From the NCBI GenBank assembly GCA_029882725.1, contig JAOUKG010000169.1, positions 1 to 6,347 on the forward strand: a DNA stretch of 6,347 nt, given 5' to 3'. The DNA comes from Cyclobacteriaceae bacterium (GTDB taxonomy: Bacteria; Bacteroidota; Bacteroidia; Cytophagales; Cyclobacteriaceae). The notes beneath the pieces are model-generated. The model was not told where the DNA came from. It saw only the letters and a list, made by a program, of their open reading frames with translations, and made no database searches. Shown here in pieces: positions 5,880-6,347 of the stretch. The translations under genes were made by a program, and so were the position numbers. How positions within the stretch are numbered: position 1 is the first letter of the stretch; each line of letters begins with the position of its first letter.

Positions 5880-6347
5880 TTACATATTATCCGGACTAAC
5901 CGGTGGAGGAACAATATTTTCTACAGGGTTTAGACTTTTTAAATAGGTAAATATTGCGTGAATATCTGCATCTTTCATTTCAATATAATTAAACCAGGGC
6001 ATTGGGGGTAGCATCATGCGGCTATTATCCAATCCCTTAAATTTTCCTTGCGTTATTGCCTTTTTGAATTGTTCTTCTGTCCAATTTCCTATGCCTGTTT
6101 CATCGGGTGTTAAATTAGCAGCAAAAGAAACACCCCAGGGTCCTGCGGCCGCGGTCAAATCAGGGTAAAACATCCCAAACCCTTCCTTAATTAATTTACT
6201 GTCGAATTTTACAATTGGCCTATCTGCAGGATACCCCGATAATAATAGCTCTGGTATTATTTCCGGGCCATTGGCAGTCATTTTTTTTGGCGAATGACAA
6301 TCATTGCACCCCATGATGCCTACAAGGTATTTTCCCTGATCAATTAC
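5880..6347 (-). CDS. c-type cytochrome, N-terminus beyond the right edge
   Basis: The frame is open from base 6347 to the TAA at 5882-5880, giving 155 visible residues. The Met at 6314 is internal: the upstream in-frame residues QGKYLVGI continue the helix that normally leads into the haem site. The covalent haem-binding motif is CNDCH (visible residues 14-18, His18 as axial ligand), followed by SPKKM. The likely distal ligand is Met116 in LPPMPW. Other family-like segments are GPWGVSFAANLTPDETGIGNW (split here by a Pro-Asp turn) and the C-terminal helix HAIFTYLKSL. Only one haem site is seen. The protein is inferred to be a periplasmic electron carrier or an envelope-attached redox subunit, and the missing N-terminus should carry a signal peptide. 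No oxidase or dehydrogenase partner is visible. The family call is firm, the pathway unknown. Confidence 0.85.
   Translation of the reverse strand, partial: VIDQGKYLVGIMGCNDCHSPKKMTANGPEIIPELLLSGYPADRPIVKFDSKLIKEGFGMFYPDLTAAAGPWGVSFAANLTPDETGIGNWTEEQFKKAITQGKFKGLDNSRMMLPPMPWFNYIEMKDADIHAIFTYLKSLNPVENIVPPPVSPDNM

Noticed and set aside
5717..5899. 60-codon plus-strand open frame with a hydrophobic start
   Set aside because: The hydrophobic look comes from a T-rich run. It overlaps the 3' end of the cytochrome gene in antisense, and its LPVRQA segment is just the GC-rich patch translated.
6312..6314. ATG at 6314 as the start of the cytochrome
   Set aside because: It would begin two codons before the haem-binding CxxCH with no signal peptide, although haem attachment requires export. 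The frame remains open upstream to the window edge with family-like sequence.
1..6347. Possible defence island, phage, CRISPR or biosynthetic cluster
   Set aside because: No transposase, integrase, nuclease, reverse transcriptase, repeat-spacer array or clustered biosynthetic enzymes are visible. The genes are common envelope and housekeeping types in divergent and convergent single units.

Overview
The window looks like an ordinary chromosomal stretch from a Gram-negative Bacteroidota bacterium, most likely of the Cytophagales type. This is inferred from four things: an AT-rich composition by eye, start codons without Shine-Dalgarno sequences, two exact TAnnTTTG boxes of the Bacteroidota -7 promoter type, and the protein families present. 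No mobile element, CRISPR array, rRNA or tRNA was recognised.

Layout: (1) 1-1043, minus strand: the N-terminal 347 residues of a membrane-anchored LTA-synthase/MdoB-like sulfatase-superfamily enzyme, cut by the left edge. (2) 1044-1235: a compact divergent promoter region with one exact -7 box on each strand and a perfect 7-bp inverted repeat just downstream of the minus-strand box. (3) 1236-4526, plus strand: a complete 1096-residue exported protein that joins a TolB/WD40-like beta-propeller to an amidohydrolase domain. (4) 4527-4702: a short convergent intergenic region with a perfect 12-bp-stem hairpin. (5) 4703-5440, minus strand: a complete exported alpha/beta-hydrolase. (6) 5441-5879: a 439-bp region without a recognised gene, holding several small inverted repeats, a GC-rich patch and a doubtful 43-codon coiled-coil-like reading frame. 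(7) 5880-6347, minus strand: the C-terminal 155 residues of a periplasmic c-type cytochrome whose N-terminus lies beyond the right edge.

All four proteins are predicted to act in or across the cell envelope: a membrane enzyme with an outward catalytic domain, two secreted hydrolases and a periplasmic haem protein. Nothing in the sequence ties them into one pathway. The first two are divergent and could share regulation. The hydrolase is separated from its neighbours by a convergent hairpin on one side and 439 bp on the other, so it is probably a single transcription unit. I found no convincing new multi-gene system. The points most worth a second look are the altered metal-ligand set of the amidohydrolase, the operator-like dyad in the divergent promoter, and the structured 439-bp gap.
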